Assembly (NCBI RefSeq): GCF_003751605.1
Contig: NZ_RJVJ01000002.1
Location: 744,001 to 808,000, forward strand
DNA from: Kitasatospora cineracea
Lineage (GTDB): Bacteria > Actinomycetota > Actinomycetes > Streptomycetales > Streptomycetaceae
Direction of reading: 5' to 3'
DNA length: 64,000 nucleotides
Shown: one piece after another, positions 46,335 through 54,962 of the stretch
Numbering within the stretch: position 1 is the first letter of the stretch
Layout: every line of letters starts with the position of its first letter
Made by a program: the position numbers and the translations under genes
The notes under the pieces: model-generated
Database searches by the model: none
Seen by the model: the letters and a program-made list of their open reading frames with translations, nothing else
Told to the model about the DNA's origin: nothing

Positions 46335-46370
46335 GCCGTTTCTTTCAGACCATCCGATTGCTGGTTGGTG

Positions 46371-46465
46371 TGTCATTGGCTGACGCGCGGTGGGCGCGGA
46401 TGGAGCCGTTGCTGCCGGATCGGACGCCGAGGTAGGGCGAGTGGTGGCGGGATTACCGGAGGCCG
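46371..46465 (+). pseudogene. IS5-family transposase, 5' fragment (left copy)
   Basis: The + strand encodes VSLADARWARMEPLLPDRTP, then an early stop, then EWWRDYRRP in the same region of similarity. This is the conserved N-terminus of Streptomyces IS5-type transposases (SLTDAQWARIEPLLPDRTP...). The remainder of the gene is absent and the similarity fades near 46465. Confidence 0.75.
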
Positions 46466-46573
46466 CGCGCTACGGTGAAGTCCGTCGCAGGGGACCCGGT
46501 CCGGTGAAGTCGTGAAAATCGCTGGATGCGATGTCGATCCGCCCTCTACCTTCGCACGGTGAGCCACTATGCG

Positions 46574-47083
46574 ATGTCAGCCGAGGATGCACTCGCGCTT
46601 CTGGCGCGGCTCCGCGCCCACGGCGTAGATGCGTGTGTGGGTGGTGGGTGGAGCGTGGATGCACTGCTCGGGGAGCAGACGAGAGATCATTCCGACCTCG
46701 ATCTATGGGTGCCGGCCGTACATCTTGACCGGCTGTTCGTTGCGTTCGGGGAGGCCGGCGTCGACCGAATCTTCCCGTGGCCTGGTGACAGGCCGTGGAA
46801 CTTCGTTCTGCACGACGGCGTGGGCTTGCGGGTCGACTTGCACCTCTACGAGTCTCTTGCGGATGGATCGCTGCACTACGGATCCGTGGTGGACGGCGAC
46901 GCCTTTCCGGCTGAGGCACTCGCCGGACACGGTTTCATCGCCGGGACCGCGGTGCGTTGCGAGTCGGCCGAGTGGGCGGTGCGCTGCCATACGGGATACC
47001 CGGCTCGTGATGTCGATCGCCATGATGTCCCCCTGCTGTGCCGGAAGTTCGGGATCCCGCTGCCTGAGAGTTTCGAGCCCTGA
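46574..47083 (+). CDS. Lincosamide/aminoglycoside nucleotidyltransferase-like protein
   Basis: A 169-residue protein with the nucleotidyltransferase signature GGWSVDALLGEQTRDHSDLD, in which G-G-W...D-x-D form the nucleotide/metal site as in LnuA-type lincosamide nucleotidyltransferases. The second half (WNFVLHDGVGLRVDLHLYES, GTAVRCESAEWAVRCHTGYP) is also family-like. The ATG at 46574 is preferred; GTG 46559 is in frame. Its codon use is less GC3-biased than the neighbours, and it lies between two inverted IS remnants, suggesting transfer. It may give resistance to a lincosamide-like drug, but the substrate is inferred only. Confidence 0.82.
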   Translation: MSAEDALALLARLRAHGVDACVGGGWSVDALLGEQTRDHSDLDLWVPAVHLDRLFVAFGEAGVDRIFPWPGDRPWNFVLHDGVGLRVDLHLYESLADGSLHYGSVVDGDAFPAEALAGHGFIAGTAVRCESAEWAVRCHTGYPARDVDRHDVPLLCRKFGIPLPESFEP

Positions 47084-47107
47084 GTCCCCCAAACCATTTC
47101 ATTGGGA

Positions 47108-47430
47108 TCACCTGGCTGACCAAATGAAGACGGCGGCGAGGTAGGAGGTGGCGGTTTTGTCGTAGCGGGTGGCCGGGCCGCGCCATTGCTTGAGCTTGTC
47201 GACCGCGACGACCCAGTCGAGGTCTCCTTCGGCATCCGCCTGAGCGAGCAGGGCGGTGAAGGCCTTTTCCCATGTGCCGTCGACCGCCCGCATCCGCAGC
47301 CGGTTGTGGGCGCCCTTCCACGGCCCGAAGCGCTCGGGTAGATCCATCCACGGCGTGCCGGTGCGGTACTTGTGTCCCGCGCCCGCTGCGCGTCAGTCAA
47401 CGACACACCAACCAACGATCAGATGATCTG
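47108..47430 (-). pseudogene. IS5-family transposase remnant with frameshift and internal deletion (right copy)
   Basis: Read on the - strand, VGVSLTDAQRA starts the gene. A frame change leads to MDLPERFGPWKGAHNRLRMR and TALLAQADAEGDLDWVVAVD, which jumps at about 47199 directly to LKQWRGPATRYDKTATSYLA and the normal C-terminus IWSAR. The catalytic core between the first Asp and the C-terminal helix is deleted, so it is inactive. Confidence 0.82.
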
Positions 47431-47445
47431 AAAGAAACGGCCTAG

Positions 47446-48541
47446 GGGGCGTATCGGGTTGTGATCAATCTGTGGGTTTCGCCCTCGTGGTAGCGCCCGA
47501 TCCGATAGACCGTACTGTGTGACGCGAGTTCAACTTACTGACGGCGAGTGGGAGTTCATTGAGCCGTATCTGCCGGTCGGCGAGTACGGCCCGTACCCCG
47601 AGCGGCTGCGCCGGCAGTTCGAGGGCGTGATCTGGCGGTTCCGGACGGGCAGCCAGTGGAGGGAGATGCCGGGCGAGTTCGGGGCCTGGTCAACAGTCCA
47701 CAACCGCTTCCGGCAGTGGAGGGACGCCGGGGTCTTCGAGGCTCTGCTGGAAGGCTCGATCGCGGAGGCCGCGAAGCGGGGCGAGGTGGACCTGTCGCTG
47801 GTCAGCGTGGATTCCACCACCGTCCGAGCCCACCACGACGCCGCCGGGATGCACCTCGACCCCGACACGCTCGCCGACCTGGAGAAGGCCGCCGAGGAGG
47901 CGGAGAAGGCCCGGCAAAAGGGGGCCACCCGAAGGAACAAGACGGGCAGGACACCACAGACGACCCGGAACGGAACGAGCGACGACGCGTCCGACACAGA
48001 CACAGACTCCGACTGAAGGCGGCCCTGCTCGGACGCTCCAGAGGCGGGCAGACCAGCAAGGTTCACATCGCCGGCGAACGCAAGTGCCGCCCGCTTGCCA
48101 TCATCCTGACCGAGGGACAGGCCGCCGACAGCCCGCAGTTCATCCCCGTGCTGGCGAGGGTCCGGGTCCGCGGCCCCATCGGCCGCCCCCGCACCCGGCC
48201 CGACGCGGTCGCCGCAGACAAGGCCTACTCCTCCCGCGACAACCGCAACCACCTGCGCAAACGCGGCATCAAAGCGGTCATCCCGGAGAAGCGGGACCAG
48301 GCCGCCAACCGAAAGAAGAAGGGCAGCAGGGGCGGCCGGCCCGTCGGCCACGACACCGAGCTCTACAAGGAGCGGAACACTGTCGAGCGCCTGATCAACA
48401 GGCTGAAGGCCTGGCGAGGCATCGCCACCAGGTTCGACAAGACATCCGAGAGCTACCTCGCCGGCCTCCACCTCCGCGCCTCGATGATCTGGATCAAGGA
48501 CCTCACCAAGCCCACCCCTTGATCACGACCGAATACGCTCC
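47446..48541 (+). mobile_element. IS5-family insertion sequence, complete
   Basis: The ends are imperfect inverted repeats of 21 bp (17 matches): GGGGCGTATCGGGTTGTGATC at 47446-47466 against the complement of 48521-48541. CTAG flanks both sides (47442-47445 and 48542-48545). The 1096-bp element contains one transposase gene split over two frames. Confidence 0.88.
47519..48522 (+). CDS. IS5-family transposase in two frames (-1 shift at 47917-47923)
   Basis: The first frame (47519-48016) carries VQLTDGEWEFIEPYLPVGEY and the first catalytic Asp (SVDSTTVRAHHDAAG). The second frame, in the -1 register, carries LLGRSRGGQTSKVHIAGERK, the second Asp (DAVAADKAYSSRDNR) and the Glu region (ELYKERNTVERLINRLKAWR), ending at 48522. 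They overlap across a canonical slippery heptamer A_AAG_GGG. A shift there gives a continuous product of about 334 residues. It could be programmed frameshifting or a decay mutation. Confidence 0.85.
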
Positions 48542-48545
48542 CTAG

Positions 48546-49949
48546 TACTGCAACGGTGCTTAGGGTGACGAGGTTTCAGCTCTTGGGCTGTGGCCTCGTC
48601 TCTTGTAGTGGCTGGTCCGGGCCTGGTGTTGGCGTCGGCGGCGCCAGCGGGACCAGTGCAGGACGTGGTCGATGCTGCGGCGGGCAGGCCGGGTGAGGCC
48701 GGTGATCAGTCGGCGGATCTCGGGGAGGGTGAGGGGTATCAGGTCTGGCGTTCGATCTGGTCCGGCCCCTTTTCGAGCTGCTGGGCCCGCAGGACGGTCA
48801 GGTAGGCGTGGGCGGCCATGGCCAGGGTGATGTGCCGGTACCAGCCCGGGTGGCGGCGGACCTGGTAGTCGTCCAGGCCGCACTGGCCCTTCGCGGTCTG
48901 GAAGCACTCCTCGATCGCCCAGCGGGCACCCGCGACGGCGATCAGCTCGTTCAGTGTGGCCTCGGCGGGCGCGTAGGCGATGTAGTAGGCGATCTTCGCC
49001 GGGTCGGTGATGCTGCGGCGGGCCAGGACCCAGTGCCTGCGGTCGGGGCGGTGCCAGGGCCGGACCTCCACACGCGCCCAGTCGTAGATCCGCAGGCCGT
49101 GGGCGCCGTCGCCGCAGGATCGGCGCTTCCACTTCTGCCGGGGCAGATCGGCCATCAGGTCGTGCAGCCGGTGGTCCAGGGCCCGCCGGGTGACGACGGT
49201 GTCGTGCCGGGTGGTGGCCACGACGTGGAAGACGTCGGCCTGCTCCAACTCGGTCCGCCAGCCCTTGCTGCAGCCGTAGCCGGCATCCGCGGTCACCCAG
49301 CGGAACGGGATCCGGTCGTCGATCGCACGGCGGACCATCGCCCGCGCGAGCTGGACCTTGGTCGCGAACTCGACCTCGTCACCGATCCCGGCCGCCCGGC
49401 AGCGCTCGCGGTCGTCCGTCCAGGACTTCGGCAGGTAGAGCGCCCGGTCGATCAACGTCCGGCCCAACTTGCCCGAGTAGGCGAGGAACACTCCGACCTG
49501 GCAGGTCTCAGTCCGGCCGGCGGTGCCGGAGTACTGCCGCTGGACGCCGGCCGACCGCACGCCCTTCTTCAGGAACCCGGTGTCGTCCACGATCAGCACG
49601 CCGCCCGGGTCCGCCAGGTGCTCGACCACGTACCCGCGCACGTCGTCGAGCACCCCGTCGGCGTCCCAGTCGATCCGGTTCAGCAGCCGCTGGATCCGGT
49701 CCGGCCCGCCGTGACCTGCCTCCTCCGCCACCGTCCAGCCGTTCTTGCGCTCCAACGGCGCCAGCAGGCCACGCATGTAGGCCATTGCCGACTCGCGCGA
49801 CTCGCTCCGCGCGAACCGATGAGCAAACCGCTCATGCAACCCGGCCAGCCCATCCGACCAGCGACGAGCATCGACCTCGGATATGTCCCCACCCATGAAC
49901 AGCCCAACGAACGAACCCAACAACCGACACGATAAGCACCGTTGCAGTA
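48546..49949 (-). mobile_element. IS701-family insertion sequence
   Basis: Perfect 17-bp terminal inverted repeats TACTGCAACGGTGCTTA lie at 48546-48562 and, reversed, at 49933-49949. CTAG flanks both sides (48542-48545, 49950-49953), matching the 4-bp YTAR-type target of IS701 elements. Length 1404 bp. Confidence 0.92.
48560..49896 (-). CDS. IS701-family transposase, C-terminus in -1 frame
   Basis: The main frame (ATG 49896 to stop 48739) encodes the IS701/DDE_5 transposase with ADAGYGCSKGWRTELEQADV and WAIEECFQTAKGQCGLDDYQ containing catalytic Asp and Glu, and VLIVDDTGFLKKG with the first Asp. It ends early at QIERQT. The usual C-terminal tail (LIPLTLPEIRRLITGLTRPA and HVLHWSRWRRRRQHQARTSH) continues in the -1 frame to 48560. 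The overlap contains the slippery heptamer A_AAG_GGG (48772-48766). The fused product would be about 445 residues. Confidence 0.88.
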
Positions 49950-49953
49950 CTAG

Positions 49954-51019
49954 GTGTTCTGACCACGGAGGTTGGTGACGGGGTTCACGGTGTGGTGATC
50001 TTGAAATGAGTGAGGGCCTTCTGGCTCGGTGTGGATTGCGACATCTACCCGGCGACCAGAAAGGCCCTCATGCCGCACTCTAATGCACCGCTGACCGAGA
50101 CCGGCCGCCTGCGTCTGGCCCGGTGCGTGGTCGAGGACGGCTGGCCGCTTCGCCGGGCCGCCGAGCGCTTCCAGGTCTCGCCGACCACGGCCAAGCGCTG
50201 GGCCGACCGCTACCGCGCCCTCGGAGAGGCCGGCATGAGCGACCTTTCCAGCCGCCCGCACCACAGCCCGCGCCGGACCCCGACCCGTACCGAGCGGCGC
50301 ATCATCAAGGTCCGCGTCCTGCGGAGATGGGGACCAGCCCGCATCGCCTACCTGCTGCGGTTGAACCCGGCCACCGTGCACCGCGTGCTGACCCGCTACC
50401 GGCTTGCCCGCCTGAACCACCTCGACCGGGCAACCGGCCGAGTGATCCGACGCTACGAGCACCACTCGCCGGGCGAGTTGGTCCACGTCGACATCAAAAA
50501 GCTCGGCAACATCCCCGACGGCGGAGGCCACAAGACCCTCGGACGCGCGGCCGGGCGCAAGACCCGTGCCGGGGCCGGCTACAGCTACCTGCACAACGCC
50601 GTCGACGACCACTCCCGCCTGGCCTACAGCGAGATCCTGCCCGACGAGCGCAAGGACACCGCCGCCGCGTTCTGGACCCGAGCACACGAGTTCTTCGCCC
50701 AGGCCGGCATCACTGTCCGGCGCGTCCTGACCGACAACGGCTCCTGCTACAAGTCCCACCCCTGGCGCGACGCCCTGGCCCGGACCGGGACCACCCACAA
50801 GCGCACCCGGCCCTACCGGCCCCAGACCAACGGCAAGGTCGAACGCTTCAACCGCACCCTGCTCGACGAATGGGCCTACGCCAAGCCCTACCGAACTGAG
50901 CAGGAACGACGCGACGCCTACCCCGAATGGCTCCACACCTACAATCACCACCGCGGACACACCGCACTCGCAGGCAAGCCACCCGCCAGCCGCGTCCCCA
51001 ACCTCACGGGTCAGAACAC
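49954..51019 (+). mobile_element. IS481-family insertion sequence
   Basis: The terminal repeats start GTGTTCTGACC at 49954 and at 51019 (reverse), with similarity continuing for about 25 bp (…GAGGTTGG.GAC). CTAG borders both ends (49950-49953, 51020-51023). IS481 elements are known to choose CTAG. The element's own transposase gene takes its stop codon from the right-hand CTAG. Confidence 0.9.
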
Positions 51020-51023
51020 CTAG
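50070..51023 (+). CDS. IS481-family transposase
   Basis: A 317-residue DDE recombinase. The N-terminal helix-turn-helix is GWPLRRAAERFQVSPTTAKR. The rve integrase core shows its catalytic triad as Asp in LVHVDIKKLG, Asp in RVLTDNGSCYKS and Glu in NGKVERFNRTL. The C-terminus is NHHRGHTALAGKPPASRVPN. The frame is open without damage, so it may be active. The stop TAG lies in the CTAG target sequence, not in the element itself. Confidence 0.92.
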   Translation: MPHSNAPLTETGRLRLARCVVEDGWPLRRAAERFQVSPTTAKRWADRYRALGEAGMSDLSSRPHHSPRRTPTRTERRIIKVRVLRRWGPARIAYLLRLNPATVHRVLTRYRLARLNHLDRATGRVIRRYEHHSPGELVHVDIKKLGNIPDGGGHKTLGRAAGRKTRAGAGYSYLHNAVDDHSRLAYSEILPDERKDTAAAFWTRAHEFFAQAGITVRRVLTDNGSCYKSHPWRDALARTGTTHKRTRPYRPQTNGKVERFNRTLLDEWAYAKPYRTEQERRDAYPEWLHTYNHHRGHTALAGKPPASRVPNLTGQNT

Positions 51024-52023
51024 ACGAGTAGTTCCGAAGTCGGGTGTCTTTGGCTGTTCTGCTTCGGACATGCGGGGAGGGTGTCCAGGCTTCGGGTTGT
51101 GACGACCGAAGAGCTGGACACCCTCCTGACGGCACTCTACGTGTGGATCGATGATCATCTGCCTCGAACGCGCTGGTTGGGGCGCCCGCCGCGGCTGACG
51201 GACTCGGAACTGGTGTGCCTGGCCGTGGCCCAGGTGCTGCTGGGCTTCCACTCCGAGGCCCGCTGGATCCGCTTCGCCCGCGCCCGCCTGCGCGGCATGT
51301 TCCCGCACCTGCCCGAACGCCCCGGTTACAACAAGCGCCTGCGCGCCGCGCGCCCGCTGCTCCAGCAGGCGATCCGCGACCTGGCCCGGGACACCGACCT
51401 GTGGGCGGACCCGGTGTGGATCACCGACTCCACACCCGTGGAGTGCGGGCGCTCCCGCGACACCGTGCGCCGCTCGGCCCTGGCCGGGTGGGCCGGCTAC
51501 GGCTACAGCCGCTCGCACTCACGCTGGTTCTGGGGCCTGAAACTGCACCTGGTCTGCACCCCGGCCGGACTCCCCGTCACCTGGGCCCTGGCCAGTCCGA
51601 AGGTCGACGAGCGCGAGGTGTTGGCCGCGCTCGTCGAAACCGAACCGGAGCTGGCCCGCGAGCGGCCCGGCCTGCTGATCCTCGCCGACAAGGGCTACGT
51701 CTCCGCCGAACTCGACCGCTTCCTCGAACAGCACGGCGCCCAACTGCTGCGACCGTCCTACCGCAACCGAACCCCACGCCCCGGGGAAGGGCTGCTGAAG
51801 TCCGTCCGCCAGCTGATCGAGTCCGTCAACGACACCCTCAAGGGCCAACTCGGCCTCGAACAGCACGGCGGCCGCACCATCGAGGGCCTCGGCGCCCGAG
51901 TCGGCCAACGGCTACTCGCAATGACCTGCGCGATCTGGCACAACCGGGCCACCGGCCAACCCGTCACACGCTCGTTGATCGCCTACGACCACTGACCGAC
52001 TAACCGACTTCGGAACTACTCGT
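51024..52023 (+). mobile_element. IS982-family insertion sequence
   Basis: Perfect 20-bp terminal inverted repeats ACGAGTAGTTCCGAAGTCGG lie at 51024-51043 and, reversed, at 52004-52023. CTAG borders both ends (51020-51023, 52024-52027). Length 1000 bp, with one intact transposase gene. Confidence 0.92.
51099..51995 (+). CDS. IS982-family transposase
   Basis: A 298-residue DDE transposase. It starts VTTEELDTLLTALYVWIDDH and has ITDSTPVECGRSRDTVRRSA with the first Asp, LLILADKGYVSAELDRFLEQ with the second, and the Glu in RQLIESVNDTLKGQLGLEQH. These are IS982 hallmarks. GTG 51099 is chosen from family alignment; GTG 51081 is too close to the GGGGAGG. The frame is uninterrupted, so the element may be active. 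Confidence 0.9.
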   Translation: MTTEELDTLLTALYVWIDDHLPRTRWLGRPPRLTDSELVCLAVAQVLLGFHSEARWIRFARARLRGMFPHLPERPGYNKRLRAARPLLQQAIRDLARDTDLWADPVWITDSTPVECGRSRDTVRRSALAGWAGYGYSRSHSRWFWGLKLHLVCTPAGLPVTWALASPKVDEREVLAALVETEPELARERPGLLILADKGYVSAELDRFLEQHGAQLLRPSYRNRTPRPGEGLLKSVRQLIESVNDTLKGQLGLEQHGGRTIEGLGARVGQRLLAMTCAIWHNRATGQPVTRSLIAYDH

Positions 52024-52094
52024 CTAGGCCCTGTCCGCGTCCGCTGCCGCGGGGGCACGCGGGGGACGGCGCCGGGGGTGCCGGCTTCGGCCGG

Positions 52095-52766
52095 TCAACT
52101 GTCCGCTGCGGCGACGTGGTTGAGGTGGGCGAGGACCGCCAGGACCCGGCGGTTGCCCTCGGCCGGGTCCAGGTCGAGCTTCATGAAGATGTTCCCGGCG
52201 TGCTTGACCACGGACGCCTCGGTGACGGTCAGCCGCTGGGCGATGGCCTGGTTGTTCCAGCCCTCGGCCATCAGGCCCAGCACCTCCCGCTCGCGCGGGG
52301 TGAGGCGGCGCAGCGGGTCGTCGGCGGTGTGCCGGGCGAGCAGGATGCGCACCACCTCGGGGTCGATGACGGTCTGCCCGGCGGCGACCCGTTCCAGCGC
52401 GTCGAGGAAGTCGCCGACCTCGAGCACCCGGTCCTTGAGCAGGTAGCCGAGCCCGCCGCGGTCGGCGGAGCCCGCGCCGAGCAGCCGGGTGGCGTACGCG
52501 GTGGCCACGTACTGGGAGAGCACCAGGACCGGCAGGCCGGGGTGGCGTCCGCGCAACTCCAGTGCGGCGCGCAGTCCTTCGTCGCGGTGGCCGGGCGGCA
52601 TCCGGACGTCGGTAACGACCGCGTCGGGGCGTTCGGCGTCGACGGCGCGGACCAGGGCGGTGGCGTCGCCGATGGCGGCCGGCACCCGGTGGCCGACCCG
52701 TTCGAGGAGTTCGACCAGGCCGGCCCGGAGCAGGACGGCGTCCTCGGCGATCACGATCTTCAGCAC
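52095..52766 (-). CDS. NarL/LuxR-type response regulator
   Basis: A 223-residue regulator. The receiver domain has the acidic pair in IVIAEDAVLLRAGL, the phosphorylated Asp in VVTDVRMPPGHRDEG and the Lys in GYLLKDRV. The C-terminal LuxR helix-turn-helix is LTPREREVLGLMAEGWNNQA, VTEASVVKHAGNIFMKL. Start GTG 52766 follows GGAGG and overlaps the kinase gene by 7 bases, so the two are co-translated. Targets are unknown. Confidence 0.95.
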   Translation of the reverse strand: MLKIVIAEDAVLLRAGLVELLERVGHRVPAAIGDATALVRAVDAERPDAVVTDVRMPPGHRDEGLRAALELRGRHPGLPVLVLSQYVATAYATRLLGAGSADRGGLGYLLKDRVLEVGDFLDALERVAAGQTVIDPEVVRILLARHTADDPLRRLTPREREVLGLMAEGWNNQAIAQRLTVTEASVVKHAGNIFMKLDLDPAEGNRRVLAVLAHLNHVAAADS

Positions 52767-54016
52767 GGGACCTCCAGTTCGAGGCGGGTGGGCCCGCCGG
52801 GCGGGCTGGTCACGGTGAGCCGCCCGTCCAGGACGGCGAGCCGGTCGGCGAGCCCCTGCAGGCCGGCCCCGGCGCCGGGGTCGGCGCCGCCGCGGCCGTT
52901 GTCGGTGACGGACAGCCGCAGCGCGCCCGCGTCGAGGGTGCCGCGGACGGTGATCCCGTCCGCGCCGCTGTGCTTGGCGGCGTTGGTGAGCGCCTCGCTG
53001 ACGGTGAAGTAGGCGGCGCTCTCCACCGGGCCGGGCAGCCGCCGCGGCAGGTGCAGGTCGACCAGCACCGGGACGGGGTGCCGGGCCGCCAACTCGGCGA
53101 CCGCGGACGGGAGTCCGTGGTCGGTGAGGACCTGCGGGTGGATGCCGCGGACCAGGGTGCGCAGCTGCTCCAGGGCGAGCTTCGCCTCGCCGCGGGCCCG
53201 GGCGACCAGGGCCGTGGCGGGGGTGTCCCGGCCGCGCAGTTCGAGCTCGACCAGACCCAACGTCATGCCCAGGGCGACGAGTTGCTGCTGCGCGCCGTCG
53301 TGCAGGTCGCGCTCGATCCGGCGGCGCTCGGCCTCGAAGGCGTCCGCCAACCGGGCCCGGGAGCGGGTGAGTTCGACCACCCGGACGCCCAGGTCGGTGT
53401 CCCGCAGGCCCAACAGCTGCTGGGCGAGCCGCACTTGGGCTCCGGCGAGCAGGGCGCCGCTGTACGCCAGGACGACCAGGCCGAGCAGACCGGCGGCGCT
53501 CGCCGCGAAGCCGTCCAGCGGGCCGGAGACGGGCCGTCCGGGCCACAGCATCACCGTGTCCGGGCTGACCGCCAGGATGAACACCGGGGCGGAGAGCAGC
53601 AGCAGGCAGAACGCCAGCGCGGCGGCGAACAGCAGCCCGGCGGCGGCGAACACGGTGGACTGGACGAGTGCGTAGGCGAGTTCGCGCCGGCTCGCCCGCT
53701 CCCGCAGCCGCCCGCGCAGCCCGCGGGCCGCACTGCGGTGCGGGTCGGGCAGCCGCTCCGGTTCGACCAGGCGCAGCCGCCACCGCTCCAGCGCGCCGAC
53801 CGGCACCCCGAGCAGCGCCGTCCACCCGAGCACCAGCACCCCGACGCCGAGCACCGACAGCCCGACCCCGACCAGCAGCCCGGCCGCCAGCGCGACCAGC
53901 ACCACCGCCCCCTGCACCGCGCCCGTCACCAGCAGCGCCCACCCCCGCCACGGCCACCACGACACCAGGAACCGCACCGGCCGCCGCCGCACCGCCGCCC
54001 ACACCGCGACACCCAT
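52760..54016 (-). CDS. NarL-family sensor histidine kinase
   Basis: A 418-residue kinase. Four to five membrane helices in residues 20-200 form a sensor of the YfiJ/DesK-like type, with hydrophobic runs LLVTGAVQGAVVLVALAAGL, STVFAAAGLLFAAALAFCLL and AASAAGLLGLVVLAYSGALL. HisKA_3 is RRIERDLHDGAQQQLVALGM with the phospho-His. The HATPase domain has EALTNAAKHSGAD and VTDNGRGGADPGAGAGLQGL. It is paired with the overlapping response regulator. The stimulus is not predictable; membrane or envelope state is likely for this class. Confidence 0.93.
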   Translation of the reverse strand: MGVAVWAAVRRRPVRFLVSWWPWRGWALLVTGAVQGAVVLVALAAGLLVGVGLSVLGVGVLVLGWTALLGVPVGALERWRLRLVEPERLPDPHRSAARGLRGRLRERASRRELAYALVQSTVFAAAGLLFAAALAFCLLLLSAPVFILAVSPDTVMLWPGRPVSGPLDGFAASAAGLLGLVVLAYSGALLAGAQVRLAQQLLGLRDTDLGVRVVELTRSRARLADAFEAERRRIERDLHDGAQQQLVALGMTLGLVELELRGRDTPATALVARARGEAKLALEQLRTLVRGIHPQVLTDHGLPSAVAELAARHPVPVLVDLHLPRRLPGPVESAAYFTVSEALTNAAKHSGADGITVRGTLDAGALRLSVTDNGRGGADPGAGAGLQGLADRLAVLDGRLTVTSPPGGPTRLELEVPC

Positions 54017-54122
54017 CCGTCCACCCCCTCCGCGGTCCCGACCCTATAACCGGTGGAGGGGACGGCCGTGGCGGAGTGCGGTGCGACGGTCGCGTCCCGG
54101 GTTGAGCGGGGACGGGCGGGGC

Positions 54123-54905
54123 TCAGACGAGCAGGAGGGCGCCGCAGGATTCGGTGAGGACGGCCTGGGCCTCGGCGGGGAGGGCCTGGTCGGTGATGAA
54201 GCAGTCGAGGTCGGTGAGGGCGGCGAAGCTGCTGAGGCCGACGATGCCCCACTTGGTGTGGTCGGCGACGGCGACGGTGCGGTGGGCGGAGGCGATCAGG
54301 GCGCGGTTGGTCTGGGCCTCGGCGAGGTTGGGGGTGGTGAGGCCGGCGCGTTCGCTGACGCCGTGGGCGCCGATGATCAGGAGGTCGACGTGCAGGGAGC
54401 GGATGGCCTGGTCGGCGAGCGGGCCGACCAGGGCGGCGGAGCGGGTGGGGGCGCCGCCGGTGAGCAGGAGGGCGGGACCGTTGTCGCCGCGGGTGCGGAC
54501 GAGTTCGGCGACCGGGAGGGAGTTGGTGACGATGGTGAGGCCCGGGACGTCGAGCAGGCGGGCGGCGACCGCGTAGGCGGTGGTGCCGGCCGAGACGGCG
54601 ACCACGGTGCCCGGCTGGACCTGGGCGGCGGCGGCCTCGGCGAGGGCGGCCTTGGTCTCGGGCGCCAGGGCGGACTTGGTCTCGAAGGCGGGTTCGTCGG
54701 CGGCGGCGGTGCGGGCGACGGCCCCGCCGTAGACCTTGCGGACCGCGCCGGTGCGGGCGAGGGCGTCCAGGTCGCGGCGGACCGTCATGTCGGAGACCCC
54801 GAGCTGGTCGACCAGTTCGGCGACCTTGACCGCCCCGTCCCGGCGGACCAGGTCGAGGATCAGGGCCCGGCGCTGGTCGGCGAGCAGTCCGCCGTCGGTG
54901 GTCAC
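54123..54905 (-). CDS. DeoR-family sugar regulator beside galK
   Basis: A 260-residue regulator. The DeoR helix-turn-helix is LVDQLGVSDMTVRRDLDALA (residues about 31-50). The phosphosugar-binding domain follows (VVAVSAGTTAYAVAARLLDV, LTIVTNSLPVAELVR, LIIGAHGVSERAGLTTPNLA). It probably senses a sugar phosphate such as galactose-1-phosphate or tagatose phosphate. It is divergent from galK with 158 bases between, where direct repeats and a dyad lie. Start GTG 54905 has GGAGG upstream. Confidence 0.93.
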   Translation of the reverse strand: MTTDGGLLADQRRALILDLVRRDGAVKVAELVDQLGVSDMTVRRDLDALARTGAVRKVYGGAVARTAAADEPAFETKSALAPETKAALAEAAAAQVQPGTVVAVSAGTTAYAVAARLLDVPGLTIVTNSLPVAELVRTRGDNGPALLLTGGAPTRSAALVGPLADQAIRSLHVDLLIIGAHGVSERAGLTTPNLAEAQTNRALIASAHRTVAVADHTKWGIVGLSSFAALTDLDCFITDQALPAEAQAVLTESCGALLLV

Positions 54906-54962
54906 TGTGGTCCTCCACGAGGGTGGGAGCGGGAGAGCGGGCAGGAGAGTGCCTCAGCATAG

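Larger units (their letters stand above)
46335..47441. mobile_element. Mini composite element: two inverted IS5-type remnants around a nucleotidyltransferase gene
   Basis: The outer 58 bases (46331-46388, and 47388-47445 read in reverse) match at 52 positions, both beginning CTAGGCCGTTTCTTTCAGA. Each is the 5' end of the same IS5-family transposase gene, facing inward. CTAG flanks both ends (46331-46334, 47442-47445), as expected of a 4-bp target duplication. The cargo is the intact nucleotidyltransferase gene at 46574-47083. Neither transposase copy is functional, so it would need a transposase in trans. Confidence 0.8.
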
